Under the pieces are notes generated by a model that saw nothing but the letters and a program-made list of their open reading frames with translations, was not told the DNA's origin and did no database searches. From contig NZ_JAJJMM010000001.1 in the NCBI RefSeq assembly GCF_020905295.1, positions 5,394,001 through 5,458,000 on the forward strand: a DNA stretch of 64,000 bases. The letters are read 5' to 3'. This document shows, one piece after another, positions 1-8,751 of this stretch (its first letter is position 1; every line of letters begins with the position of its first letter). Source of the stretch: Flavobacterium piscisymbiosum. GTDB taxonomy: Bacteria; Bacteroidota; Bacteroidia; Flavobacteriales; Flavobacteriaceae. The translations under genes were made by a program, and so were the position numbers.

Positions 1-442
1 AACCCCTGTGACCTCCATGATCGTCTGCGTTATCATTAATCGCGATAAATTTTCCATTGAAACCTGTAAATTGAGCAATAAAAGTACCCTGAAGTTTAAA
101 ACCTATAATTTCATCACGGCCTACAGCGGTAATCCAATCTGCAGAATAGGGAGCCTGAGCCTGAAGATAATAATCTATATCATCCCGCACACTTGCATAA
201 ATAGTTTTGTTTATACAGCTGTTTACAGGCGACAATGAAATATGGTCATTATCTATTTTATTAAACTGCCATATTAAACCCGAAGTATAATTAGGATCAC
301 AATTTAATGAAGAATACAGCCAGTTACAGGTGACCTGCAGTTTTCCTTTTCCGGTTAGCGACACAATTTCGGCCTGCATAAAGGGGCCGGTATTTGAAGC
401 AAGAAGTAACTCTTTTAAATTTCCGTTTTCTATTTTTATCAT
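1..442 (-). CDS. Beta-rich protein of toxin operon, C-terminus outside window
   Basis: This minus-strand reading frame is open for 147 codons from an ATG at 442 to the window edge, so only the N-terminal part is visible. It starts 11 bases after the stop of the preceding toxin-like gene (454), so it is probably the fourth gene of that operon. The visible protein has no signal peptide or membrane segment. It looks beta-rich, with short hydrophobic strands, several Trp and Tyr residues and a stretch reading FNGKFIAINDNADDHGG. That style recalls lectin or beta-trefoil modules, but I cannot assign a family. A carbohydrate- or receptor-binding role beside a pore-forming toxin is possible but is only inference from position. 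Confidence 0.6.
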   Translation of the reverse strand, partial: MIKIENGNLKELLLASNTGPFMQAEIVSLTGKGKLQVTCNWLYSSLNCDPNYTSGLIWQFNKIDNDHISLSPVNSCINKTIYASVRDDIDYYLQAQAPYSADWITAVGRDEIIGFKLQGTFIAQFTGFNGKFIAINDNADDHGGHRG

Positions 443-453
443 AGTTTTTTGTT

Positions 454-1173
454 TTAAAATGGGTTTGTCCAATATTGTTGCTGTCCGGCAGTCAGTGCCG
501 GAAATCCAATACTTTCTTTCTGAATATTCTGCCAGCTTAAAATAGCTCCATCGATATTTAGCGACTGCAAAAAAGGAATTGTAACAATTATAGGCTGGGT
601 TAATACAAAATTCAAATCATCAGTAATAGCGCTCCATGTTCCCGTAACATGTCCTGCCGCAGTTTCTAACTCATTGATGTTATTTCCTAAAGGTTCCCAA
701 AATGTATCTAAAGTACCTTTGTATGAAGCCATTTGAGCATCGACAGTAACATTAAAATTTAAGAAATTAAGAACCGTAGTAGACAACTGATTAGACTGTG
801 CCGCTATTGGTGCTGTATCTGTACTAAGTTTTTGCAGTAAATGGATGATTTCCTGCTTTAAAGAATCGGACACATTTTGACTGCCTGACTGAATTTCTTG
901 TTTTACCTGCTCATTTAAACCGTTAAAATTAGAAATTGCCTGCGCAGCATAATCGGACAAAACCTTTGAATGTAAAATTAAACCGGAAAATGTACTGCTC
1001 TGCCATTGCTCACAACTACTGAGTAAGTTTGGATATCCTGCCAAAAGGCTGGAAATATAATCCTTTATATTTGTCGTGGCCAAAACCTGACCGACACGTT
1101 TATTGATTACTGTCCATTCTGCAACAGGTATTGTAAACAAATCACTAACTGAGCTGGAAGCTAAATTAATCAT
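454..1173 (-). CDS. Small helical ClyA-type toxin-like component, tongue-less
   Basis: The 239-residue protein is almost entirely helical by composition and has no signal peptide. Near residues 180-215 it carries TWSAITDDLNFVL followed by a proline-containing helix and an ILSW motif. The 371-residue toxin-like protein of the same operon has the equivalent VWGAISDDLNNII, proline helix and AINEW motif at its C-terminus, so the two are probably related. Unlike that protein, this one has no Ala/Gly-rich hydrophobic tongue, so it may be an accessory or soluble partner of a multi-component pore. Its ATG at 1173 overlaps the preceding stop by 8 bp, which indicates translational coupling. The family assignment (XaxB/YaxB or Mak-type partner) is an inference. 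Confidence 0.6.
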   Translation of the reverse strand: MINLASSSVSDLFTIPVAEWTVINKRVGQVLATTNIKDYISSLLAGYPNLLSSCEQWQSSTFSGLILHSKVLSDYAAQAISNFNGLNEQVKQEIQSGSQNVSDSLKQEIIHLLQKLSTDTAPIAAQSNQLSTTVLNFLNFNVTVDAQMASYKGTLDTFWEPLGNNINELETAAGHVTGTWSAITDDLNFVLTQPIIVTIPFLQSLNIDGAILSWQNIQKESIGFPALTAGQQQYWTNPF

Positions 1174-3625
1174 TGCTTAACTTTTTACGTACTAAAGCAC
1201 TTTTTGCAGATCCAATTGCAGACCCTTCAAAAACCATCGTAATTTTAGAGATTTTAGAATAATCTACCCCTTTGTTATTTGAGGTTAAAGAAATACTCCA
1301 TTCGCTAAATGGCGTAGGTTGAAAGTAAGCATACTTAACTTCTCTATCTACGGATCCATCGATTTGAACAACACCAAAAGTATCATTATCAAAATCCCAG
1401 TCTGAATTTTTATCGTGCTTAGAAACCATGTATTTAAATGTACGGGTAAGTTCTTTACTGCCAAACTGGTAATTTAAATCATTGTATCGATCCAGATAAT
1501 TTCCTGCCGTGGTAATATTAATGAATACCGAATCATGATTAGGTTCTAAAATAATGCCTTCTAACCAAACTCTTATTTTTGATAAACGCACACGGTTCAG
1601 CCCTTCAAATTCGGGATTATCAAGAGGAAGCACCCAAGTCGTTTTTCCGGTAGTCTGTAATTCTTTCAGAACAGAAGCGGCTTTAATTTCAAAAAGCATA
1701 TTGCTCATACTTTGTGGCGGCGGATTAAACTGATTTAAGGCATTTGCATTATCCATTGCAATTTTAGTTATATCCTCGATTCCGGCGTTTAAATTCTTAA
1801 CCGGATCAATAATTTTGGGTTGTACCGATGAATTTCTCAAAGCCCAGTAAAAATAAGAAGCCTGATATGATTTTAAAGCCGAAAATAAAGAGCTCTTACT
1901 GTCTAAATATTTTTGATAGAATTGCTGCATCGTTTCTAACAGCAACGTATCACCAACTTTTAAATCGCTGACTAATTTTTCTAAATTTGCCTTCTTTTCT
2001 TTGGCATAATACAGTTGAAAAGTAATCGAAGCCACTTCTTGTCCCGCCTTAATTACCGCTAATTGAGAGGCAGAAAGAGACTGGCCGTAAATCACCATAA
2101 TATCTAATTCCTGTTTGTATTCGGCAGCAAAACCAATTTCTTTTTTAATAGGATCTTCTAAAATATTATCTGCCTGAATTTTATAAACTTCCCATCCATC
2201 AGCAGCACTTAAATCTGCTCCTCCGGTAGTGTCGTCCATATCCTGAATTGCCTTCATTTGTTTTTTAGCTTCACTGATATTACCTGCAACTTCTTTAACA
2301 GCTTTGGCTAGTTCGTAAACTTTTTTAAGCACTTCAACCAGTTTTTTTAATGATGCCATCGAATCTGAAAGGATTTTTGCTGTCTTGGCAATATCTTTTG
2401 CAGTATCGGCTGCTGCTGCAACGGCTTTTGCACTATCAACAGCACCAGTTACGGCAGCAGGCGCAGCGGCAGGATCTCCGGCGGCAACCATAGCAATTCC
2501 GGCGCCAAAAGTAACAACAGCGCTCACTAAAGTGATAACTGCTTTAATAATCTGCTCTCTTTCGTAATCCGGAATTCCTATTTGCTCAAATTTTGCCCCA
2601 ACGTTACTTACTTTAATCTGTTGCTTACTTAAATTAACATGTGCTTTATTAGAAGCAGAAACGGCATTTTTGTAATTTTCATTAGCCTGAGCAAGTAAAG
2701 AATTTACAAAGTCTATTTCGCTTTGCGCATTATTCACCATCGTTTTAGCTATTGCAATATTCTCAGCAGTCAAAACTTCCTGCGTACTCAAATGCATATA
2801 ATCATTTTCATACTTAGCCGCGTCCTGAGAAAAAGCCTTCGCCAGCATTGTATAAATATCTGATGTTAAATAAGGCACAAAAGCAGCTCCGTTTACTGCA
2901 GCATTGATCTGAGAATTTAACAAAGTTGCTGTGCTTGTGCTGCGATAAAACAGCTCTTCCATTTCAGGACTTTGCGCTGCCCAACTTTTCACCCATAAAA
3001 ATATAGACAGTGCTAATTTTGGGTCCTGATCGTATAATAATGATGCATAAATAAAAGCATTATTTAGATACAAAAGCATATTTCCCGGCAATTGAAAACC
3101 TAATCCCTGTTCCAATTTAATAGCATTACTTACTGGGTTTCCTTCGCTATTATTAATGATAATTCCGGGAGAAACATTGACCTGCGAAATATTAAATAAT
3201 ACAGGCTGGTCTTTGGTATTTTTTATGGCCGAAACTGTAATGGTACCCGCCATTTCTACAGCAAAAACAATAACCTGAGCAGTATTTGTTTTTTGGTAAT
3301 CTAAAATAATCGTCGAATTGTCTGTAACCTCAATGCGGCGTGCATAAATAATAAGTCCGGCAGCATCAAGCAATACATTTGTAAAATCGCCTACATGAAG
3401 TACATCAGCGTAAATAGTAATTTGCGACGGACTAAAACCAGACGTACGAATGCTTTCGGTTATTGTTCCTAAGTCCAAATACATATCTCTAAAAACTGCA
3501 TAATTTTTGTCAATTATCGTAATTGCAGCATTCGGGACATTTCCTTTCTCTTTTAATTTACTATAAAAAGAGGACCAATCTACAACTTGTGCAGATTGGT
3601 TTATAAGAGTGTTATCAGTTAACAT
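1166..3625 (-). CDS. Large helical toxin-like protein with C-terminal beta domain
   Basis: I place the start at the ATG at 3625, 5 bp after the preceding stop. A longer frame reaching 3697 would overlap the upstream gene, and its extra residues look non-native. The protein has 819 residues. Residues 40-180 look beta-rich. Residues 255-380 are helical or coiled-coil. An Ala/Gly/Val-rich hydrophobic stretch at about 360-405 could be a membrane-inserting hairpin. More coiled-coil follows, and then a C-terminal beta domain from about 650 that includes PFSEWSISL and a terminal VFEGSA strand. That end is loosely reminiscent of the TPxxW-type ends of Tc-toxin A subunits, but the likeness is weak. 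No signal peptide is seen. Context points to a pore-forming complex component; the exact role is unknown. Confidence 0.6.
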   Translation of the reverse strand: MLTDNTLINQSAQVVDWSSFYSKLKEKGNVPNAAITIIDKNYAVFRDMYLDLGTITESIRTSGFSPSQITIYADVLHVGDFTNVLLDAAGLIIYARRIEVTDNSTIILDYQKTNTAQVIVFAVEMAGTITVSAIKNTKDQPVLFNISQVNVSPGIIINNSEGNPVSNAIKLEQGLGFQLPGNMLLYLNNAFIYASLLYDQDPKLALSIFLWVKSWAAQSPEMEELFYRSTSTATLLNSQINAAVNGAAFVPYLTSDIYTMLAKAFSQDAAKYENDYMHLSTQEVLTAENIAIAKTMVNNAQSEIDFVNSLLAQANENYKNAVSASNKAHVNLSKQQIKVSNVGAKFEQIGIPDYEREQIIKAVITLVSAVVTFGAGIAMVAAGDPAAAPAAVTGAVDSAKAVAAAADTAKDIAKTAKILSDSMASLKKLVEVLKKVYELAKAVKEVAGNISEAKKQMKAIQDMDDTTGGADLSAADGWEVYKIQADNILEDPIKKEIGFAAEYKQELDIMVIYGQSLSASQLAVIKAGQEVASITFQLYYAKEKKANLEKLVSDLKVGDTLLLETMQQFYQKYLDSKSSLFSALKSYQASYFYWALRNSSVQPKIIDPVKNLNAGIEDITKIAMDNANALNQFNPPPQSMSNMLFEIKAASVLKELQTTGKTTWVLPLDNPEFEGLNRVRLSKIRVWLEGIILEPNHDSVFINITTAGNYLDRYNDLNYQFGSKELTRTFKYMVSKHDKNSDWDFDNDTFGVVQIDGSVDREVKYAYFQPTPFSEWSISLTSNNKGVDYSKISKITMVFEGSAIGSAKSALVRKKLSND

Positions 3626-3630
3626 GTCAA

Positions 3631-4746
3631 TTATTTTTGAACAGTTACATACGCATGTAAACGATAAGCCTGAGCTAAATCTCCCACTTCTGTCCACTCA
3701 TTAATAGCTGTTTGAACTCCAAGATTCATGATAATTGGCAGTGCTTCGGCGATATTGGTATCAATAGTCTGAATAATATTATTCAAGTCATCAGAAATTG
3801 CCCCCCAAACTCCCTGAATTTTTTGGATGATAGGCAAGGCTGCTTCAATTTTTCCTAAAATATCAGTAATACTAGAAGTTGCAGTAGTAATATTGATGAT
3901 TAACTGTGCATCTGCAGCTAGCTCTGCACTCATCGTATTAATTTGCTGTTGTGCCGCCCTTACTCTTTCAAGTGCTTTTACAGCTTTATCTCCATAAACA
4001 CCGGCAACAATCGCAGCTGCAACAGTTCCAAAAGGCCATACCCAGGCATAAGTTGGTGTAGTCGCGGCCACAATTACATCATGGTCATATTCTTCATTTG
4101 CTGCCTTCAAAACCAATTTTTGAGCTTCGATTTCTTTAGACAGCCTGATGACATCTTCACTGCTTTCACCATATTTATCTTTGTATTCCTTTTGTAGGCC
4201 TCCTTTTCCGTCAGAACCATTTAAAACTACTTTATCTGCCTGTGTCTGTGTTGCAAAAGTCTGGATTTTCTCTGCGACTTCTTTCGCTTTGTCATGATGA
4301 CTTGAAGCTGATTTTGAAAGTACTCCCAAAATGGCTGTCAGTTCATCTTTAGCTTCTTTATCATCAGGATTTGCAGTTAGTTTTTTTGCCAATGGTAAAA
4401 TGGGTGCATAATAAATAGGTGCTTGCTGTGCATAATTATAAATATCTGATGCCAGCGAAACACTTTTAGGAAAAGTATCAGTCTGCCAGCTTGTAACATG
4501 CGTGTTAATGGTTCCATAAGCACTGATTAATGGTTTAAACGGAGTCATATCCCCGGGTGCGCCTGACCCTAATAAAGTTTTAAACGCTGCATCTGTCGTA
4601 GGCAGAGCCAAAGCATTTATTACGTAGGTTTGAATTGTAAACCATTCGGAAGCAGAAAGAATAAATGCTGGTCCGCCTTTAACTGATGACTGGGCAATTA
4701 CGCCAGGTCCCATGTCTAATGTCTGAGTTGTGTTTGATAAGTTCAT
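3631..4746 (-). CDS. ClyA-type alpha-pore-forming toxin subunit (XaxA/YaxA/MakA-like)
   Basis: This 371-residue protein is the first gene of the operon. After an N-terminal EWFTIQTYVINALALPTT motif it has long amphipathic helices (about 80-225). A hydrophobic tongue follows at 231-252 with WPFG, AAAIVAGVYGDKA, then further coiled-coil and a C-terminal VWGAISDDLNNII / AINEW segment. This order (helical bundle, central hydrophobic hairpin, helical return) and the GVYGDKA boundary are typical of the ClyA superfamily, especially subunit A of alpha-xenorhabdolysin-type binary toxins and the Vibrio Mak proteins. Such proteins oligomerise into helical pores in target membranes. There is no signal peptide. 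The family is fairly clear from layout and motif; the exact subtype and the target are not known. Confidence 0.72.
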   Translation of the reverse strand: MNLSNTTQTLDMGPGVIAQSSVKGGPAFILSASEWFTIQTYVINALALPTTDAAFKTLLGSGAPGDMTPFKPLISAYGTINTHVTSWQTDTFPKSVSLASDIYNYAQQAPIYYAPILPLAKKLTANPDDKEAKDELTAILGVLSKSASSHHDKAKEVAEKIQTFATQTQADKVVLNGSDGKGGLQKEYKDKYGESSEDVIRLSKEIEAQKLVLKAANEEYDHDVIVAATTPTYAWVWPFGTVAAAIVAGVYGDKAVKALERVRAAQQQINTMSAELAADAQLIINITTATSSITDILGKIEAALPIIQKIQGVWGAISDDLNNIIQTIDTNIAEALPIIMNLGVQTAINEWTEVGDLAQAYRLHAYVTVQK

Positions 4747-5003
4747 GATTTTTTAGGGTTTATGTTAATAATTTTCGATTCAAATTCTTGCAAGAATAAA
4801 ATGTACATATCTAATAAACAAATAATTACACCTTAATCAATAGTAAATTTAAAACGATATAAAGCATGAAGTTTTAATAATGTCATAAAAGCTAGAATAA
4901 TTGTCATGAACCGATTAAAAAACCTACAGGAGATTTATTGTTTTTGTTACTATTTGTAACATAAAGTTTTGCTATCGAGCACAAAAAGAATAAATCAAAG
5001 TGG

Positions 5004-5011
5004 TAACTTTG
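5004..5011 (+). promoter_or_regulatory. Putative -7 promoter element of uvrA
   Basis: TAACTTTG matches the Bacteroidota TAnnTTTG element, 16 bp before the uvrA ATG, so the leader would be only about 10 bases. No TTG lies at the expected distance upstream. The rest of the divergent gap (4747-5003) is AT-rich. I found no matching element there for the toxin operon on the other strand, and no repeat. Confidence 0.4.
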
Positions 5012-5027
5012 CGTTTTGCTCAAAATT

Positions 5028-7859
5028 ATGTTAGAAAAAGACAATACAATTGAAGTTCTTGGTGCAAGAGTTCATAATCTAAAAAATATAGATATTTCTA
5101 TTCCGCGTGAAAAACTGGTGGTTATTACCGGTTTATCAGGTTCGGGAAAATCCTCTTTGGCCTTTGATACCATTTATGCCGAGGGGCAACGTCGTTATGT
5201 AGAAACTTTTTCGGCTTATGCCAGACAGTTTCTTGGCGGATTAGAACGTCCTGATGTAGACAAAATTGACGGACTTTCGCCAGTAATTGCGATCGAACAA
5301 AAAACAACGAGTAAGAGTCCGCGTTCAACCGTTGGAACTATTACAGAAATATACGATTTCCTAAGACTTCTTTACGCTCGTGGTGCTGACGCTTATAGTT
5401 ACAACACAGGCGAAAAAATGGTTTCGTATTCTGATGAGCAAATCAAAGATTTGATTATTCAGGATTTTAAAGGGAAAAGAATCAATATTCTCGCACCGGT
5501 AATTCGAGCCAGAAAAGGGCATTATGCAGAGTTATTCCAGCAAATAACCAAACAAGGTTTCCTTAAAGTTCGTGTAAATGGCGAAGTACAGGATTTGGTT
5601 TCCGGAATGAAACTGGATCGTTATAAAACACACGATATCGAGATTGTAGTCGACAGAATGTTGATCGAAGATACCGAAGACAATCAAAAAAGATTATCTG
5701 AAAGTATCAATACCGCCATGCATCATGGCGAAAATGTTTTGATGATTTTAGATCAGGACACCAATGAAGTTCGTTATTTCAGTAGAAACTTAATGTGTCC
5801 TACAACAGGAATTTCGTATCAAAACCCAGAACCAAATTTATTCTCTTTCAACTCTCCAAAAGGAGCTTGTCCGCATTGTAACGGATTGGGAACCGTTCAC
5901 GAAATCAATATCAAAAAGATTATTCCAAATCCTAAATTATCGATAAAAGCAGGAGGTTTTGCTCCGCTTGGCGAATATAAATCATCCTGGATTTTTAAAC
6001 AGCTGGAAGTTATTGGAGAGAAATTTAGCTTCAAGATAACAGATCCGATTGAGAAAATTCCGGAAGAAGCCATGACCATGATTTTGCATGGTGGGAAAGA
6101 TAAATTCGTTGTTAATTCTAAAGATTTAGGAGTTACACGCGACTATAAAATAGATTTTGAAGGAATCTCGCATTTTATCAAAAATCAGTTTGACGAAACT
6201 TCTTCGACCACTATAAAACGTTGGGCAAAAGATTTTATGGATGAAGTAAATTGTCCGGTTTGTGATGGTTCGCGTTTGAAAAAAGAAGCTTTATTTTTTA
6301 AAATAAACGGAAAAAATATCGTCGAATTATGCGATATGGATATTTCTGATCTGACTGTTTGGTTCCAGGATTTAAACAAACATTTATCAGACAAACAACT
6401 TTTAATCGCTTCAGAAGTAGTAAAAGAAATCAAAGACCGTTTGAATTTCCTTATGAATGTTGGTTTGAATTATTTGGCTTTAAGCCGAAGTTCAAAATCA
6501 CTTTCGGGTGGTGAAGCACAACGTATTCGATTAGCGACTCAAATTGGTTCGCAATTAGTTGGTGTTTTATATATTCTGGACGAGCCAAGTATTGGTTTAC
6601 ATCAAAGAGACAATGAAAAACTAATTCATTCTTTGGAACAATTACGTGACATAGGAAACTCGGTTATTGTGGTAGAACACGATAAAGACATGATCGAACG
6701 TGCTGATTATGTTATTGATATTGGCCCAAAAGCAGGTAAATACGGAGGAGAAATCATCAGTATTGGAACTCCTGCAGAAACTTTAAAATCAGATACAATT
6801 ACCGCTCAGTATTTGAACGGTAAAATGAAATTAGAGATTCCAAAAGAACGCCGTAAAGGAAATGGAAAATTCCTTAAACTAACCGGAGCAACCGGAAACA
6901 ACTTAAAGAATGTTTCGATCGAATTGCCTTTAGGACAATTAATTTGCGTTACGGGAGTTTCAGGAAGTGGAAAATCGACTTTGATCAACGAAACGCTCTA
7001 CCCTATTTTGAATGCGTATTATTTTAATGGTGTAAAAAAACCGCAACCTTATAAAAAGATTGAAGGTCTTGAACATATTGATAAAGTAATTGATATCGAT
7101 CAAAGTCCGATTGGGAGAACGCCACGTTCGAATCCGGCGACTTATACAGAAGTTTTTACCGAAATTAGAAACTTGTTTACCATGACTTCTGAAAGTATGA
7201 TTCGTGGTTACAAAGCGGGTCGTTTTAGTTTTAACGTAAAAGGCGGACGTTGCGAAACCTGCGAAGGTTCCGGTGTGAGAACTATCGAAATGAACTTTCT
7301 ACCGGATGTTTATGTAGAATGCGAAACCTGTCAGGGAAAACGTTTTAACAGAGAAACATTGGAGATCCGATACAAAGGAAAATCAATTTCGGATGTATTG
7401 AATATGACGGTTGATGAAGCGGTTCCGTTTTTTGAAAACATTCCGAAGATTTATCGAAAAGTAAAAACAATTCAGGATGTTGGGTTAGGATATATCACAC
7501 TTGGTCAGCAAAGTACAACACTTTCTGGTGGTGAAGCCCAACGTATCAAACTCGCAGGAGAATTGTCTAAAAAAGATACCGGAAATACGTTTTATATTCT
7601 GGACGAACCTACAACCGGATTGCACTTTGAAGATATTCGTGTTCTAATGGACGTGATTAACAAATTGGTAGACAAAGGAAACACAATCTTGGTTATCGAG
7701 CACAATATGGACGTGATAAAACTTGCTGATTATGTTATTGATATTGGTCCAGAAGGTGGAAAAGGCGGCGGACAATTAATCGCCAAGGGAACTCCGGAAG
7801 AAGTGGCGAAAAATAAAAAAAGCTATACGGCTAAGTTTTTGAAAAAAGAGTTAGAATAA
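5028..7859 (+). CDS. uvrA: Excinuclease ABC subunit A
   Basis: UvrA is the damage-recognition ATPase of nucleotide excision repair; it works as a dimer and loads UvrB. The 943-residue length is normal. The first Walker A is GLSGSGKSS (35-43) and the second GVSGSGKST (about 643). Both ABC signatures, [12 protein letters not shown] (about 492) and [12 protein letters not shown] (about 832), are present with their Walker B ILDEP motifs. Zinc-binding CxxC pairs occur near 281, 410, 742 and 765. I prefer the ATG at 5028 to an in-frame TTG at 5016, because the -7 element at 5004-5011 would put the transcript start close to 5018. It is transcribed divergently from the toxin operon and appears monocistronic. 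Confidence 0.97.
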   Translation: MLEKDNTIEVLGARVHNLKNIDISIPREKLVVITGLSGSGKSSLAFDTIYAEGQRRYVETFSAYARQFLGGLERPDVDKIDGLSPVIAIEQKTTSKSPRSTVGTITEIYDFLRLLYARGADAYSYNTGEKMVSYSDEQIKDLIIQDFKGKRINILAPVIRARKGHYAELFQQITKQGFLKVRVNGEVQDLVSGMKLDRYKTHDIEIVVDRMLIEDTEDNQKRLSESINTAMHHGENVLMILDQDTNEVRYFSRNLMCPTTGISYQNPEPNLFSFNSPKGACPHCNGLGTVHEINIKKIIPNPKLSIKAGGFAPLGEYKSSWIFKQLEVIGEKFSFKITDPIEKIPEEAMTMILHGGKDKFVVNSKDLGVTRDYKIDFEGISHFIKNQFDETSSTTIKRWAKDFMDEVNCPVCDGSRLKKEALFFKINGKNIVELCDMDISDLTVWFQDLNKHLSDKQLLIASEVVKEIKDRLNFLMNVGLNYLALSRSSKSLSGGEAQRIRLATQIGSQLVGVLYILDEPSIGLHQRDNEKLIHSLEQLRDIGNSVIVVEHDKDMIERADYVIDIGPKAGKYGGEIISIGTPAETLKSDTITAQYLNGKMKLEIPKERRKGNGKFLKLTGATGNNLKNVSIELPLGQLICVTGVSGSGKSTLINETLYPILNAYYFNGVKKPQPYKKIEGLEHIDKVIDIDQSPIGRTPRSNPATYTEVFTEIRNLFTMTSESMIRGYKAGRFSFNVKGGRCETCEGSGVRTIEMNFLPDVYVECETCQGKRFNRETLEIRYKGKSISDVLNMTVDEAVPFFENIPKIYRKVKTIQDVGLGYITLGQQSTTLSGGEAQRIKLAGELSKKDTGNTFYILDEPTTGLHFEDIRVLMDVINKLVDKGNTILVIEHNMDVIKLADYVIDIGPEGGKGGGQLIAKGTPEEVAKNKKSYTAKFLKKELE

Positions 7860-7873
7860 AATATATCTACAAA

Positions 7874-8092
7874 ATGGACGGATTAAAATACATCTCTACA
7901 AAATTGATCGAGCCGAAAGCTCTTTTAAATTTTTGAACATTCATAAAAAAATTCATGAAACAAGAACTAGAAATCCCTGAAGAACAAAAACAAATAGTTT
8001 TAAAGAGAATTGAAAAAAGCAGAATTTCACCTGAAAGAATGTTAGATTGGGATGAAGTTTCAAATAGTCTAGTTGTAAATCTGATCAATTAA
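7874..8092 (+). pseudogene. Small antitoxin-like gene split by an in-frame TGA
   Basis: A 73-codon frame runs from ATG 7874 to TAA 8092, interrupted by a TGA at codon 21. The second half, which could restart at ATG 7955, reads ELEIPEEQKQIVLKRIEK and then PERMLDWDEV. This resembles the C-termini of small Bacteroidota addiction-module proteins, which usually end with a Glu-rich helix and an LDWDEV-type motif. No toxin gene follows. I read it as a decayed orphan antitoxin; it could instead be a very short expressed protein from 7955. Confidence 0.4.
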
Positions 8093-8129
8093 AGTAATTA
8101 TCTCTATTAAAGTTCCGGAGGAACAACCA

Positions 8130-8167
8130 ATTTTGTAGCAACGGATTCTAATCCGTTGCTACAAAAT
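8130..8167. repeat. Perfect 17-bp inverted repeat
   Basis: Two 17-base arms (8130-8146 and 8151-8167) containing TTTTGTAGCAACGGAT pair perfectly around a 4-base loop. The element lies just after the antitoxin remnant. The right arm is not followed by a T-run, so it is not a standard intrinsic terminator. It looks like an intergenic palindromic repeat that may also stop or stabilise transcripts. Confidence 0.6.
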
Positions 8168-8546
8168 TACATAGCAAAACTAGTCTCCTGATTAACTAGA
8201 TTGTGAAAGTAAACAGATAGAGAATTGGCGATTTTGCTTACGGAGTTTCTTGCGGAGATCCCTCGTTCCTCGGGATGACAAGATTGTGGTTGTGGATGAC
8301 GAAAAATGATTAAAACCAATCTATTAATATCACAAAATATCGAAATCATTATTATGCCTATCAACTTATTGATAATGAATCTCCAACCAAAAACATTCAT
8401 ACAGAAATGTTACATTTAAATTAATAAATCCCCATTTCTGTAACAATTCTCGAAAAAAGCAGTAATTTAGTACGCCCTTTTTGTCAAAGTTTTTGATTTT
8501 GGCAATTTTTTATGGGCTAAAAACAATGTTTCAATTGAAAACTGGT
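8168..8546. other. Intergenic region with repeat fragments
   Basis: No gene is supported here. Around 8240-8290 there is a fragment of the dispersed repeat family seen elsewhere in the window (TCCTCGGGATGACAA type). A minus-strand frame at 8167-8400 would translate this repeat into a CHPEER-like peptide, so it is not a convincing gene. Confidence 0.5.
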
Positions 8547-8651
8547 GCCCTAGCCCTGATGGGAGCGGCATCTCCCGATTTAGAAAAACAAGGCTTTTTA
8601 GCCGTAGTTTTTGTTTATCGGGAATACAGTGGACAGCAGGATTAAGCTCCT
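8547..8651 (+). ncRNA. Conserved hairpin element, copy 1 of 3
   Basis: It begins with GCCCTAGCCCTGATGGGAGC and ends with GGACAGCAGGATTAAGCTCC. These ends match those of two minus-strand copies at 15241-15333 and 34434-34518. Between them lies a hairpin whose bases differ in each copy but still pair; here it is TCCCGAT with ATCGGGA around an inner GGC/GCC stem. Changing sequence with kept pairing points to a structured RNA or a mobile palindromic element. It may match a Flavobacteria-specific RNA motif such as Flavo-1, which I cannot confirm. It lies about 100 bp before the LOG-family gene. Confidence 0.5.
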
Positions 8652-8751
8652 CACTCCGACTATGATCAGTATAACAATGTGACTCACTCAGGATGACAAT
8701 TTAAAAACGACACAGCTAAAAATAAAAATATAAATAATTAAAATACCTAAA

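Noticed and set aside
8167..8400. Minus-strand 77-residue gene
   Set aside because: It translates a dispersed repeat (CHPEERGISAR-like peptide) and has no support.
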